A stretch of DNA of 64,000 nucleotides from Solibacillus sp. FSL W7-1436 (lineage in GTDB: Bacteria; Bacillota; Bacilli; Bacillales_A; Planococcaceae). Shown here piece by piece: positions 32,970-41,582 of this stretch. A program made the position numbers and the translations under genes. The stretch is taken from contig NZ_JBBOWV010000001.1 of assembly GCF_038007305.1 (NCBI RefSeq), positions 817,501-881,500 of the forward strand, in the 5' to 3' direction. Numbering within the stretch: the stretch's first letter is position 1; every line of letters begins with the position of its first letter. A model generated the notes under the pieces. That model was not told the origin of the DNA, did no database searches, and saw only the letters and a program-made list of their open reading frames with translations.

Positions 32970-34052
32970 TTGTTAACAATACGGCTGGCAAATGAAATTG
33001 TAGAACAAACAATGTTACGGTTAAAGCGTAATGTAAATGTCATGAACATTGACGGTGTTATACTAGCTTCCGGTGAGAAGGAGCGTGTGGAAAAGTTTCA
33101 TGAAGGTGCAAAGTATGTGGCGGAAACAAAGAAAACACTCATAATATCAGATCGCAATATCCATGAATTTCCCCAAACAAAGCAAGGGATTAATTTGCCG
33201 ATTTTTTTTCAGGAGGAAATTGTTTGTATTATCGGGATTACCGGTGTGGTTGATGAGGAGCTGCTAAATATTTCTTCTTTAGTTCAGTTAACAGCGGAAG
33301 TATTAGTACATCAGGCACTTATTGAATCAAAAAGTGAATGGCAGCGGAAAATGAGTGTACACATTTTTGAAGAACTGATTAGTGGAACATCTATAAATCG
33401 GGTTATAAAAGAACGGATAAATAAACTGGCCATTCCTTTTCTCGCTCCATATTGCATTATATTATTGAAAGCCGAACAAAAGACTGGTTCCCACCGGACA
33501 CTTATTCAATATATCGAGGACTTCTTTTATAACAAACCCGTCATATTTGGGCATTTTCAATTGGACGAATATTTTATTTTAACGACAGAAATGGATCAGC
33601 CTGCTCTGACTAAATTAGTGGAAGCTTTTAATACATATATAAAAAGCAAATTCAGTATAAAAATTGCTGTCGGTGAACAAGCAGAAAATCTCGAACGATT
33701 ACCGCATTCCTATAAAACAGCGCAGTTGGCTTTAAAGCATCACCGAAGTGTCTCGAGAGTAATCTACTATAAGGAAGTTGAAGTTTTTACGCTATTTAAT
33801 CCGGAGGCGGCCCAACACTATAGTATAAAAACACTGAACGGGCTTGATGATAAATTACTGGTTACATTGCAAAGCTTTTTCAATAATAACAAGTCCGCTT
33901 CAGCGACCGCCGATGAATTGCAAATCCACCGGCATACATTAGCTTACCGGCTTTCACAAATTAAAGAGCAAACTCATTTAAACCCAGCTGAATTTCACGA
34001 TGCGCTAAAACTGCAAATCGCACTATGGCATCGTGATGGACTTAACCTATAA
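32970..34052 (+). CDS. cdaR: CdaR-family sugar-diacid transcriptional regulator
   Basis: 360 aa from TTG 32970, which has ACGAGGTG 7 nt upstream; the ATG at 32934 coincides with the predicted transcript start and has no SD. An N-terminal diacid_rec sensor domain (NEIVEQTMLRLKRNVNVMNIDGVILASG...QGINLPIFFQEEIVCIIGITG) comes first. A GGDEF-like middle and a C-terminal PucR/Fis-type HTH (ADELQIHRHTLAYRLSQIKEQTHLNP) follow. It likely activates garK-gntP in response to glycerate or a diacid. Divergent from garK; TATAAT at 32922-32927. Confidence 0.9.
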   Translation: MLTIRLANEIVEQTMLRLKRNVNVMNIDGVILASGEKERVEKFHEGAKYVAETKKTLIISDRNIHEFPQTKQGINLPIFFQEEIVCIIGITGVVDEELLNISSLVQLTAEVLVHQALIESKSEWQRKMSVHIFEELISGTSINRVIKERINKLAIPFLAPYCIILLKAEQKTGSHRTLIQYIEDFFYNKPVIFGHFQLDEYFILTTEMDQPALTKLVEAFNTYIKSKFSIKIAVGEQAENLERLPHSYKTAQLALKHHRSVSRVIYYKEVEVFTLFNPEAAQHYSIKTLNGLDDKLLVTLQSFFNNNKSASATADELQIHRHTLAYRLSQIKEQTHLNPAEFHDALKLQIALWHRDGLNL

Positions 34053-34087
34053 AAAATGCCATTTCTTTTATCGAAATGGCATTTTTC
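34051..34087. terminator. Bidirectional terminator cdaR / brkB-like
   Basis: AAAAAATGCCATTTC / GAAATGGCATTTTT with a 7-nt loop, between convergent genes. Confidence 0.92.
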
Positions 34088-34103
34088 CGTATATAATTTT
34101 CAC

Positions 34104-35039
34104 CTAAAAAACTGGTGATTTGGCTTGCTTTTTGCTTTCCTTGGCAAGCTGTCTTTTTTGGAATGACGCGTTTAGCAGTCCGCCCAAAATAAGAATCATT
34201 CCTGTGAAATATAGCCAAAGCATTAAAATAATGACCCCGCCGATACTTCCGTATGTTGAACTGTAATTTCCGAAATTGTTAATATAGAATGAGAATCCGT
34301 AAGTTAATACAAGCCAGCCCAATGTCGCAAACACAGCTCCCGGAATAACACTAAACATCGTTAATCGCGGGTCTGTATTCGGAACGATCCAATACATAAT
34401 CGAAAGTACGATGAAAATAAGTGTTGGCGGCGTAATCCAGCGCACAAAGGTCCAAATGCTCTCAAATGACTCCTCTACACCTAGATAGCCGAATACGATA
34501 TTACCGATCTGCTGACCAAAAACCGGGAATAACAGAGCAATTAAAATAACTGCTACTAATGCAATCGTAAAAATAAGTGACCATAAACGGTTTATAAACC
34601 CTGCTCTGCCTTCAACATCATAGGCACGGTTCAATGCTTTCATCAGTGCATCTACACCTCTTGAAGCGGACCAGATCGTACCGATGATACCGATTGAAAG
34701 CAGACCGCCGTTTTGATTATTCAAAACATCTGCTAACGTTGTTTCAATCAGACCATATACTTCTTCAGGCATAACATCACTTAAAAAATCAAATATTTGT
34801 CCTTGTTCCAAATTTAAGTAAGGTAAAAGCGTTACCATAAAAATAAGCATAGGGAAAAATGATAAAAGGAAAAAATAGGCCAACTGTGCTCCCATGCCCG
34901 ACATGTCCACATTTTTAATCCGATAAATTAAATCTTGAATGAATCCCTTTGTCGTCAATATATTAATTTGGCTGCGCTCCGGTGAAACATATGATTTAAC
35001 AAGCGAAATTTTTTCTTTCAGTTCTTCCTTTTCTTCCAT
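34104..35039 (-). CDS. YihY/virulence factor BrkB family membrane protein
   Basis: 311-aa inner-membrane protein with about six TM segments. Family hallmarks are GAQLAYFFLLSFFPMLIFMVTLLP, WSASRGVDALMKALNRAYDVE, RSLWSLIFTIALVAVIL-like RLWSLIFTIALVAVILIALLFP and YGSIGGVIILMLWLYFTGMILILGG. Formerly called RNase BN by mistake; the actual role is unknown. Charged N- and C-terminal tails. A YtxH-like gene lies directly upstream, with a 55-bp gap. Confidence 0.88.
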   Translation of the reverse strand: MEEKEELKEKISLVKSYVSPERSQINILTTKGFIQDLIYRIKNVDMSGMGAQLAYFFLLSFFPMLIFMVTLLPYLNLEQGQIFDFLSDVMPEEVYGLIETTLADVLNNQNGGLLSIGIIGTIWSASRGVDALMKALNRAYDVEGRAGFINRLWSLIFTIALVAVILIALLFPVFGQQIGNIVFGYLGVEESFESIWTFVRWITPPTLIFIVLSIMYWIVPNTDPRLTMFSVIPGAVFATLGWLVLTYGFSFYINNFGNYSSTYGSIGGVIILMLWLYFTGMILILGGLLNASFQKRQLAKESKKQAKSPVF

Positions 35040-35094
35040 GCTGCCACCACCTGTTCACATTATGTTGATTCAGTGGATATCATGGACATCCCGT

Positions 35095-35427
35095 TTACCC
35101 GATTTGTTCATCCTTTTTCGAGAAAGCCTGAATCGTTTCTGAAACCATACTTTGAATTGTAGCTGGTAACTCTTTAATATCATTTTGATTTTGCATAATT
35201 GATTGGACACCATTGTTTACTGTTCCATACAATGATTGTGCCTGTTCCATTTTTGTTTCCACCAATGCCATTAATTCATCCCGGTTTTCGGAATAGTACA
35301 CTACGGTATCCTTCGCTTTCTTTGCTGTTTCTACAGTATGCTCACGTGTTTGTTTGTCCAACATACTGATTGCCGCACCAGTTACGGCTCCAATCGCTAT
35401 AAAAGGCAATAGTTTACTTTTCATCAT
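35095..35427 (-). CDS. YtxH-like small membrane-anchored protein
   Basis: 110 aa. An N-terminal TM anchor (LLPFIAIGAVTGAAISML) is followed by an amphipathic helical stretch (EHTVETAKKAKDTVVYYSENRDELMALVETKMEQAQSLYG), the pattern of YtxH/YtxG-type general-stress proteins. The match to the family is loose. GGAGGAG before ATG-ATG. Probably co-transcribed with the BrkB-like gene. Confidence 0.65.
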   Translation of the reverse strand: MMKSKLLPFIAIGAVTGAAISMLDKQTREHTVETAKKAKDTVVYYSENRDELMALVETKMEQAQSLYGTVNNGVQSIMQNQNDIKELPATIQSMVSETIQAFSKKDEQIG

Positions 35428-35496
35428 TTATTCTCCTCCTGTGTATGCTTTCGTATTCCCTTAATAATTTTTCATAAAACTTATCTATTTGTATTT

Positions 35497-35512
35497 TATC
35501 GAATGTTCGATA
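35497..35512. promoter_or_regulatory. Palindrome TATCGAA-TG-TTCGATA
   Basis: Perfect 7-bp arms with a 2-bp spacer in the divergent region between the YtxH-like gene and the DUF1128 gene. A consensus -35 TTGACA follows at 35544. It is a candidate operator for an unidentified regulator. Confidence 0.35.
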
Positions 35513-35608
35513 TTATTAAAAGTATTCGGTAAACTTTAACCTGTTGACAAGATGATGGTTGCATGAAATGATATTTTTGTAAACATTGAAAGGTAGGGCA
35601 CACAAATT

Positions 35609-35830
35609 ATGGACTTATCAAATCCGTCGCAGCAAAATGTTATCTATATGATCGAGCAAATTAAAGAAAAACTTCGTATGGTTAATGTTGATGCTATGCA
35701 GTCTACTGCATTTGATGAAGAAAAATACGAAGATCTGCAATATTTATATGAAATGGTTATGAAACGCGATTCTTTCAGCCCAAGTGAAATGAATGCCATC
35801 GTAGCAGAACTCGGCGCCCTTCGTAAATAA
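35609..35830 (+). CDS. DUF1128 (UPF0435, YfkK-like) protein
   Basis: 73-aa acidic helical protein with the family pattern [37 protein letters not shown] and [17 protein letters not shown]. Function unknown; conserved in Bacillales. ATG start with GGTAGGG upstream, TTGACA at 35544, terminator downstream. Confidence 0.88.
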   Translation: MDLSNPSQQNVIYMIEQIKEKLRMVNVDAMQSTAFDEEKYEDLQYLYEMVMKRDSFSPSEMNAIVAELGALRK

Positions 35831-35850
35831 CATCAAATATGTAATATGAA

Positions 35851-35889
35851 AAAGAAGCCTATCGATTAATTCGACAAGCTTCTTTTTTT
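35851..35889 (+). terminator. DUF1128 gene terminator
   Basis: AAAGAAGC / GCTTCTTT with a 19-nt loop and a T7 tract. It may also serve psuG in the opposite direction. Confidence 0.75.
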
Positions 35890-35916
35890 CATTTCCTATT
35901 CCCCAGGAAATATTAA

Positions 35917-36825
35917 TTATTTATTTAATTCGACAGCGATTTTTGCACCTACACGGGCATTATGTTTAACAAGGGCAATATTTGCATCCAATGATTTACC
36001 TTCTGTCAGCTCTTTCACTTTGCCTAATAGGAATGGCGTTACATTTTTGCCTGCAATACCTTGTTGTTTCGCTTCATTTAATGCATTTTCAATAATTCCG
36101 TCGATAACGCTTGATTCCATAGCATCTTCTACTGGAATCGGGTTGGCGATCAATGCACCACCGCGTAAACCTAAGTCCCATTTCGCGCGTAAAATTGCAG
36201 CTGTTTCTTCTGCAGAATCAACACGGATATTTACATCGAATTCACTTTCACGTGCATAGAATGCAGGCAATTTATCTGTTCCGTAACCGATTACCGGTAC
36301 ACCTTTTGTTTCAAGGTATTCCAGTGTTAAACCGATATCTAAAATTGATTTTGCACCCGCACATACTACAGCTACATTCGTCATTGCCAGCTCTTCCAAG
36401 TCTGCTGAAATATCCATTGTTGTTTCAGCACCGCGGTGAACTCCGCCAATACCGCCTGTAACGAATAATTCAATACCTGCAAGCTCCGCACAGATCATAG
36501 TTGCTGCTACAGTCGTTGCACCGATTTTTTTTGTTGCAAGTAAATAACCGATATCACGACGGCTTGTTTTAGCTACACCTTGGGCATTACCGAACATTTC
36601 TAATTCTTCATCAGATAAGCCGATTTTAATTTTTCCGTCGATTAATGCGATTGTTGCCGGTACAGCACCGCCATCACGAATAATCTGTTCCACTTCACGA
36701 GCTGTTTGCACATTTTGTGGGTATGGCATACCGTGTGAAATAATTGTTGATTCCAACGCGACAATTGGTAAACCTTTCTCTTTAGCTTCTAATACCTCTT
36801 GTGAATATGATAAATATTGTTCCAT
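35917..36825 (-). CDS. psuG: Pseudouridine-5'-phosphate glycosidase
   Basis: Splits pseudouridine 5'-phosphate into uracil and ribose 5-phosphate (reversible). 302 aa. Family stretches are [89 protein letters not shown] and [12 protein letters not shown] 36825 follows GGAGG and overlaps the psuK stop codon (TAATG), so translation is coupled. Second step after PsuK in pseudouridine salvage. Confidence 0.95.
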   Translation of the reverse strand: MEQYLSYSQEVLEAKEKGLPIVALESTIISHGMPYPQNVQTAREVEQIIRDGGAVPATIALIDGKIKIGLSDEELEMFGNAQGVAKTSRRDIGYLLATKKIGATTVAATMICAELAGIELFVTGGIGGVHRGAETTMDISADLEELAMTNVAVVCAGAKSILDIGLTLEYLETKGVPVIGYGTDKLPAFYARESEFDVNIRVDSAEETAAILRAKWDLGLRGGALIANPIPVEDAMESSVIDGIIENALNEAKQQGIAGKNVTPFLLGKVKELTEGKSLDANIALVKHNARVGAKIAVELNK

Positions 36826-37913
36826 TATAAATTCCTCCATTCAAGTAAGTTGTCTTTTGTTAAATCTTCACGAACTGTTTTATCCGACTGTAATGTTTTC
36901 GATGCATTCACCAATCCGAGCTGGATCGATTCCTGTAGCTCCTCATCGTTTAAGACACCATGTAAAAATGCACTCACAAATGCGTCTCCTGCACCTGTTA
37001 CGTCTACAATATTCCTTGTTGCAATGGCTTTGTAATGTACTATCTTGTCTTCGTTGCCTACCATTACACCATGTTCCCCTAAAGTGAGCACAACATGCTC
37101 TGCTCCTTTTTGCAATAACATGCTGACAGCCTTTTCATAATGGCTAAATGTATTCAGCTTCACATTTAAATAGCTTTCCGCTTCATCACGATTACAAATA
37201 AAGTAACGGATACCATGCAGATCTTGCGGCATATTTTTCATCTTAGGTGCAGAAACAGGGATAACCGCCAATGCGATATTGCGTTCTATTGCGAATGTCC
37301 TGATATATTCTACTGTCTCCAGCGGACTGTTTAAGTCAATGACAATACAGCTGGCATTTTGTAATATTGCTTCATGCTTTTTTAAAACACTCGGCAACAA
37401 CTGATCATAAATCGCCATATTGGCCATCGATATTACCAGTTCCCCCATATTATCAAGTACTGCTGTATAAGAGCCTGTATTATATTCGCTTAATTTCTCT
37501 ACTAAATCCACATTCATCATACTCTTACAATTTTGTTCAATAAATGCACTATCATGATCTTCACCCATTACAGTAATTAGTGAAACACGGTTGCCTAATC
37601 GTCCTAAGTTTTCTGCGATATTACGGGCTACACCGCCTACAGATTCTGTAACAGCAGCAGGGTTGGAAGTCCCCAGTTGAACATTTTGCTCAATAGTGAA
37701 TTTACGATCGATATTGGCACCACCAATTGCAATGATTTGATTTTTTTCAGGCAAAACATAAGCACGTCCTAAAATTTCCCCTCGTTTTATAAGCGATGAG
37801 ATCATATTGGCAAGCGCCGGCCTGGACATTCCAAGTTGTTCTGCCATTTCCTGTTGTGATAAGTAGGGATTTCTTTTTATTAATTGAAAAATTAATTTTT
37901 CCTTTTCATTCAA
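36825..37913 (-). CDS. psuK: Pseudouridine kinase with N-terminal winged helix (PfkB family)
   Basis: 362-aa two-domain protein. Residues ~1-55 are a winged helix ([45 protein letters not shown]). The rest is a PfkB-type sugar kinase with [24 protein letters not shown] and the anion-hole/catalytic signature [16 protein letters not shown]. The kinase acts on pseudouridine to feed PsuG; the DNA-binding part probably autoregulates the operon. TTG at 37913 lies 6 nt after GAGGTG. Upstream is a perfect consensus promoter with two palindromes. Confidence 0.9.
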   Translation of the reverse strand: MNEKEKLIFQLIKRNPYLSQQEMAEQLGMSRPALANMISSLIKRGEILGRAYVLPEKNQIIAIGGANIDRKFTIEQNVQLGTSNPAAVTESVGGVARNIAENLGRLGNRVSLITVMGEDHDSAFIEQNCKSMMNVDLVEKLSEYNTGSYTAVLDNMGELVISMANMAIYDQLLPSVLKKHEAILQNASCIVIDLNSPLETVEYIRTFAIERNIALAVIPVSAPKMKNMPQDLHGIRYFICNRDEAESYLNVKLNTFSHYEKAVSMLLQKGAEHVVLTLGEHGVMVGNEDKIVHYKAIATRNIVDVTGAGDAFVSAFLHGVLNDEELQESIQLGLVNASKTLQSDKTVREDLTKDNLLEWRNL

Positions 37914-37930
37914 CTTTATCACCTCGAATC

Positions 37931-37974
37931 AAACATTTGTTTATTATTATAAACTTTTGTTTATACAATGTCAA
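37931..37974 (-). promoter_or_regulatory. psuK-psuG promoter with two operator palindromes
   Basis: Minus strand TTGACA (37969-37974), exactly 17 bp, TATAAT (37946-37951): both hexamers perfect. ATAAACAAAAGTTTAT (37949-37964), a perfect 6-4-6 inverted repeat, sits in the spacer and -10. AAACAAATGTTT (37931-37942) repeats the half-site downstream of the start. This suggests tight repression, probably by PsuK's own winged helix. Confidence 0.7.
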
Positions 37975-38045
37975 TTTAATACGAAGTCTTTTCATTTCGA
38001 GTAGTATGGAAGTACTTTCTTCTTTTATGAGTCATAAATTTTCAT

Positions 38046-38086
38046 AAAAAAAGCTGTCTGGAAGGTTTCCCTTTCCAAACAGCTTT
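38046..38086 (-). terminator. motB terminator
   Basis: AAAGCTGTTTGGAA / TTCCAGACAGCTTT stem on the minus strand followed by TTTT. Confidence 0.88.
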
Positions 38087-38090
38087 CTCA

Positions 38091-38843
38091 CTATTCTACA
38101 ATCACATCGCCATTTTCTGCGATTCGTGGCTGTACGAGCACTTCAACACGACGGTTTTTAGCTCTGCCTTCTTCTGTATCATTCGTAGCAATCGGCTGGA
38201 ACTCTCCAAAACCTTTTACACTGAAGTACTTGGAATCAAGGCCTTCATTCCCCATAACGATTTCCTTCATGAAATTGACTGCACGCATAACTGACAGATC
38301 CCAGTTAGAATCAAATTCAGCGGTATTGATCGGTACATTGTCTGTATGACCTGTAATGACAATATTACGTGGTGGATCAAACATTAATAATTGAGCAAGC
38401 TCATCAGCAATTGTATCGTACTCCGCCTTTACATCCGCTCGCCCCATATCGAATAAAATACTGTCCCGGATGGTGATCAGTAATCCTTCTTCTGTCATTT
38501 TCGTTTCAAACTGTTCTTCCAGTTCATTAATCGCAATAAACTCGTCTACACGATCTTGCGTTTCATGGAGACGTTCCTGATCCTCCATATAATTGGATAT
38601 TCCCGTTGTGGAATTATCAGGTGTTTGTACGACTGATGAGTTGTCCATTACACCTGTGCCACCGGTAAAAATATTATTAAATACTGCCGACATTTGCTCC
38701 AGTTTTCTCTCATCCACTGAGCTTGATGCAAAAAGTACAATAAATAATGCCAGTAATAACGTTAATATATCTGCATAAGGTACTAACCAGGACTCGTCAA
38801 TATGCTCCTCATGCTTTTTATGTCTTTTACGCTTCTTTGCCAA
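38091..38843 (-). CDS. motB: Flagellar motor stator protein MotB
   Basis: Peptidoglycan-anchored stator subunit, 250 aa. Basic N-terminus, one TM helix with the proton-carrying Asp (ESWLVPYADILTLLLALFIVLFASS, Asp about residue 25), and a periplasmic linker. The OmpA-like domain has ITGHTDNVPINTAEFDSNWDLSVMRA and SVKGFGEFQPIATNDTEEGRAKNRRVEV. The start is taken as TTG 38843, giving MAKKRKRHKKHEEH as in Bacillus MotB; GTG 38849 is the alternative. It overlaps motA. Confidence 0.95.
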   Translation of the reverse strand: MAKKRKRHKKHEEHIDESWLVPYADILTLLLALFIVLFASSSVDERKLEQMSAVFNNIFTGGTGVMDNSSVVQTPDNSTTGISNYMEDQERLHETQDRVDEFIAINELEEQFETKMTEEGLLITIRDSILFDMGRADVKAEYDTIADELAQLLMFDPPRNIVITGHTDNVPINTAEFDSNWDLSVMRAVNFMKEIVMGNEGLDSKYFSVKGFGEFQPIATNDTEEGRAKNRRVEVLVQPRIAENGDVIVE

Positions 38844-39627
38844 GGCCACCCGCCCCGCTTTCGGTAATTTGCTTACGTTCTTCCATCGTTAAATATGAAG
38901 CCAGCTTCTGCTCGATTACACGAGGTGCTTCACCTTCAAGTACAGATAAAATTCCTTCAATCATCATCAGCTTTTGCTTAACTTCTACAGCAGATTTACG
39001 TTTTAACTTGTTGGCAAACGGATGCCATAAAACATAACCAGTGAAAATACCCAATAATGTTGCAACAAAGGCAGCGGATATAGCTGTACCCAATTTATCA
39101 ATATCAGACATATCTTTTAATGCAGCAATAAGACCGATTACAGCACCCAGTACCCCAAGTGTCGGTGCATATGTACCTGCTTGCGAGAAAATACCTGCTC
39201 CACTTGCATGGCGGTCTTCCAGCGCTTCAACTTCCTCTGTTAACACATCGCGAATATAGTCAGCGTTTTGACCATCGATCGCTAATGTTAGACCATTTTT
39301 TAAAAAAGGATCTTCAACTTCAACGGCTTTGCTTTCTAATGCCAATAATCCCTCACGGCGAGCCAGGTCAGCCCATTGCGAAAACATTCTGATCAAGTCG
39401 ATATCACTTGCGAGTTTTGTTTCTGAAAATAAAATTTTAAAAAGCTTTGGAATTCTTTTTAATTCCTTCATCGGGAAAGCGATTGTCACTGCAGCAATCG
39501 TACCGAAAATAATTATTAAAATCGCAGCAGGGTTTATTAACACTTCCGGTGTAACGCCTTTTAAGAACATCCCGACTAACAGGGCGATAAAGGCGATGAT
39601 AACCCCAACGACTGATGATATATCCAT
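38827..39627 (-). CDS. motA: Flagellar motor stator protein MotA
   Basis: Four-TM stator subunit forming the ion channel with MotB, 266 aa. Features are VGVIIAFIALLVGMFLKG (TM1), the cytoplasmic loop with LARREGLLALE, and TM3/TM4 containing the conserved prolines (AGTYAPTLGVLGAVIGLIAAL; AISAAFVATLLGIFTGYVLWHPFANKLK). ATG 39627 follows GGAGGTAA. A weak sigma-D-like sequence (TTAA-15-ACCGAAAT, 39662-39688, minus strand) lies upstream. Confidence 0.95.
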   Translation of the reverse strand: MDISSVVGVIIAFIALLVGMFLKGVTPEVLINPAAILIIIFGTIAAVTIAFPMKELKRIPKLFKILFSETKLASDIDLIRMFSQWADLARREGLLALESKAVEVEDPFLKNGLTLAIDGQNADYIRDVLTEEVEALEDRHASGAGIFSQAGTYAPTLGVLGAVIGLIAALKDMSDIDKLGTAISAAFVATLLGIFTGYVLWHPFANKLKRKSAVEVKQKLMMIEGILSVLEGEAPRVIEQKLASYLTMEERKQITESGAGGLGKEA

Positions 39628-39727
39628 ATGTATTACCTCCAAATTACGATGTCTTTTCTTTATTTCGGTATATTTAAATTTTTATTAACTTCCTTTACAC
39701 TAGATATAAGAAGATTTTTTTGTTTTT

Positions 39728-39775
39728 GACACATTATTGTTCTTTTCTAAGCTGGAATGTGACGATTAATGTGTC
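39728..39775. repeat. Spaced inverted repeat GACACATTA / TAATGTGTC
   Basis: Perfect 9-bp arms (39728-39736 and 39767-39775) separated by 30 bp in the motA / aminopeptidase divergent region. Could be a two-half-site operator or an extended cruciform; no regulator recognised. Confidence 0.4.
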
Positions 39776-39819
39776 GGGAATTAACTAATTTTTAAGATAA
39801 TTATTGGAGGAATGGATCA

Positions 39820-41055
39820 ATGAATTCTATGTTCGAAGCAAATTTAACGAAATACGCAGAACTCGCAGTAAAAATCGGTGTTAATATTCATCCGAATCAA
39901 TACTTGTATATTGCGGCTTCTATCGAATCAGCACCGTTTGTACAAGCAGTGACAAAAATCGCTTATGAAAGTGGCGCTAAACAAGTATTTGTAGATTATA
40001 CAGATGATCAAATTACACGTACTCGATATGAGTTGGCACCGGATGATTCTTTCGATTTCTTCCCGCCTTGGAAAGTGCAGGAGCGTGAATGGCTTGCTGA
40101 AGAGGGTGCGGCATTTATGAGCATCGTATCTCAAAGTCCGGATTTACTGTCGGGAATTGATTCAAAACGTATTGCAGCATTCCAAAAAGCCTCTGGTACT
40201 GCGTTAAACAAGTACCGCCAATATGTTCAGTCAGATAAAATCAGCTGGACAGTTATTGCAGCTCCATCAAAACAATGGGCTCGTAAAGTATTCCCGGATT
40301 TACCGGAAGAAAAGCAAGTAGATGCATTATGGGATGCCATCTTTAAAGCGACACGTGCGGATCTGGATAACCCGGTAGCAGCTTGGGCGCAGCATAATGA
40401 CAACTTGCATGAAAAAGTTGATTACTTAAACAATAAAAACTATGCGAAATTGCATTATACAGCTCCGGGAACAGATTTGACAATCGAGCTTCCTAAAGGA
40501 CATTTATGGTGCGGGGCAGGCAGTGTCAACGAAAAAGGCGAAGAGTTCATGGCTAATATGCCAACTGAAGAAGTTTTTACAGTACCGCATAAAGATGGTG
40601 TAAACGGGTATGTATCTAGTACTAAACCATTAAGCTATGGCGGCAATATTATCGACAACTTCAAACTTACATTTGAAAACGGGCGCATTGTTAAAGTAGA
40701 AGCCGAGCAAGGTGAAGAAGTGTTAAAAAATCTTGTTGCTACAGATGAAGGTTCACATTATTTAGGAGAAGTAGCACTTGTTCCATTCCATTCTCCAATT
40801 TCACAATCGAATATTTTATTCTACAATACATTATTCGATGAAAATGCATCAAACCATTTGGCAATCGGCAGCGCCTATGCATTTTGTATCGAGGGCGGAA
40901 AGTCGATGTCACGTGATGAGCTAAAAGCTAACGGTTTAAACGAAAGTATTACACATGTCGACTTCATGATCGGCTCTGAACAGATGAATATTGATGGAAT
41001 TACAGCAGACGGACAGGCTGAACCTGTTTTCCGTAATGGGAACTGGGCATTTTAA
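39820..41055 (+). CDS. M29-family aminopeptidase (copy 1)
   Basis: Cytosolic metallo-aminopeptidase of the AmpS/PepS (thermophilic aminopeptidase II) family, 411 aa, releasing N-terminal residues from short peptides. Metal and catalytic region is recognisable in MPTEEVFTVPHKDGVNGYVSST, EEVLKNLVATDEGSHYLGEVALVP, LFYNTLFDENASNHLAIGSAY and ITHVDFMIGSEQMNIDGI. ATG after GGAGGAATGGATCA. A close paralogue lies at 57497-58726. Probably works on peptides brought in by the two peptide transporters of this window. Confidence 0.92.
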   Translation: MNSMFEANLTKYAELAVKIGVNIHPNQYLYIAASIESAPFVQAVTKIAYESGAKQVFVDYTDDQITRTRYELAPDDSFDFFPPWKVQEREWLAEEGAAFMSIVSQSPDLLSGIDSKRIAAFQKASGTALNKYRQYVQSDKISWTVIAAPSKQWARKVFPDLPEEKQVDALWDAIFKATRADLDNPVAAWAQHNDNLHEKVDYLNNKNYAKLHYTAPGTDLTIELPKGHLWCGAGSVNEKGEEFMANMPTEEVFTVPHKDGVNGYVSSTKPLSYGGNIIDNFKLTFENGRIVKVEAEQGEEVLKNLVATDEGSHYLGEVALVPFHSPISQSNILFYNTLFDENASNHLAIGSAYAFCIEGGKSMSRDELKANGLNESITHVDFMIGSEQMNIDGITADGQAEPVFRNGNWAF

Positions 41056-41219
41056 CAGCTTTATCAAATCCTTCTTTCAAAGATCATTTAAATTTCAAGA
41101 TGTCGCCATATTTACAATTTTTTCTACATTAACTAACTAAATTACCCTACAATGTTCCAATTTATTAGGTTATAATTGGTTAATGATTGTTATCACTAAA
41201 ATAGAGAGGAGTTTTTATA

Positions 41220-41420
41220 ATGTTTGATCACCATTATCCGTTCTTATCCGATTACTATACGGTAGTGTTAGGATTTACGGTAATACTTCTTGTATTCTTA
41301 TTTATGTTTATTATGTACTTACGTATCGGTTTACAATCACACGACTCTGTTATAGTAGATTCAAAGGCAAACACATTTGCACCAAACGAAAAATCATTGG
41401 ATGGCCACCATCATCATTAA
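41220..41420 (+). CDS. Small membrane protein with His-rich tail
   Basis: 66 aa: one TM helix (TVVLGFTVILLVFLFMFIMYL), an N-terminal DHHYP and a C-terminal DGHHHH. AGAGAGGAG before the ATG and TATAAT at about 41172. TAATGATTGTTATCA at 41181-41195 agrees with a Fur box at 11 of 14 positions. A metal-related role is conceivable from the His clusters but is only a guess. No family recognised. Confidence 0.6.
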   Translation: MFDHHYPFLSDYYTVVLGFTVILLVFLFMFIMYLRIGLQSHDSVIVDSKANTFAPNEKSLDGHHHH

Positions 41421-41428
41421 CATTTTTA

Positions 41429-41456
41429 CAACCACTCTATCGAGTGGTTGTTTTTT
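41429..41456 (+). terminator. Terminator of the His-rich gene
   Basis: CAACCACTC / GAGTGGTTG with a 4-nt loop and T6. Confidence 0.92.
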
Positions 41457-41582
41457 GATGGCGATTTATTACTATACTTCTCTCTATTTAGTAGAATTTT
41501 AACTTTATTAATGCGCATTTGTTTGAATTATCTAAAAAATATTTTAAAATTAATAAAGAATCGAAAGGGGTATGAAGAACAA

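Noticed and set aside
39662-39688. Sigma-D promoter for motA
   Set aside because: Only loose agreement (TTAA-15-ACCGAAAT); mentioned with motA but not listed as a feature.
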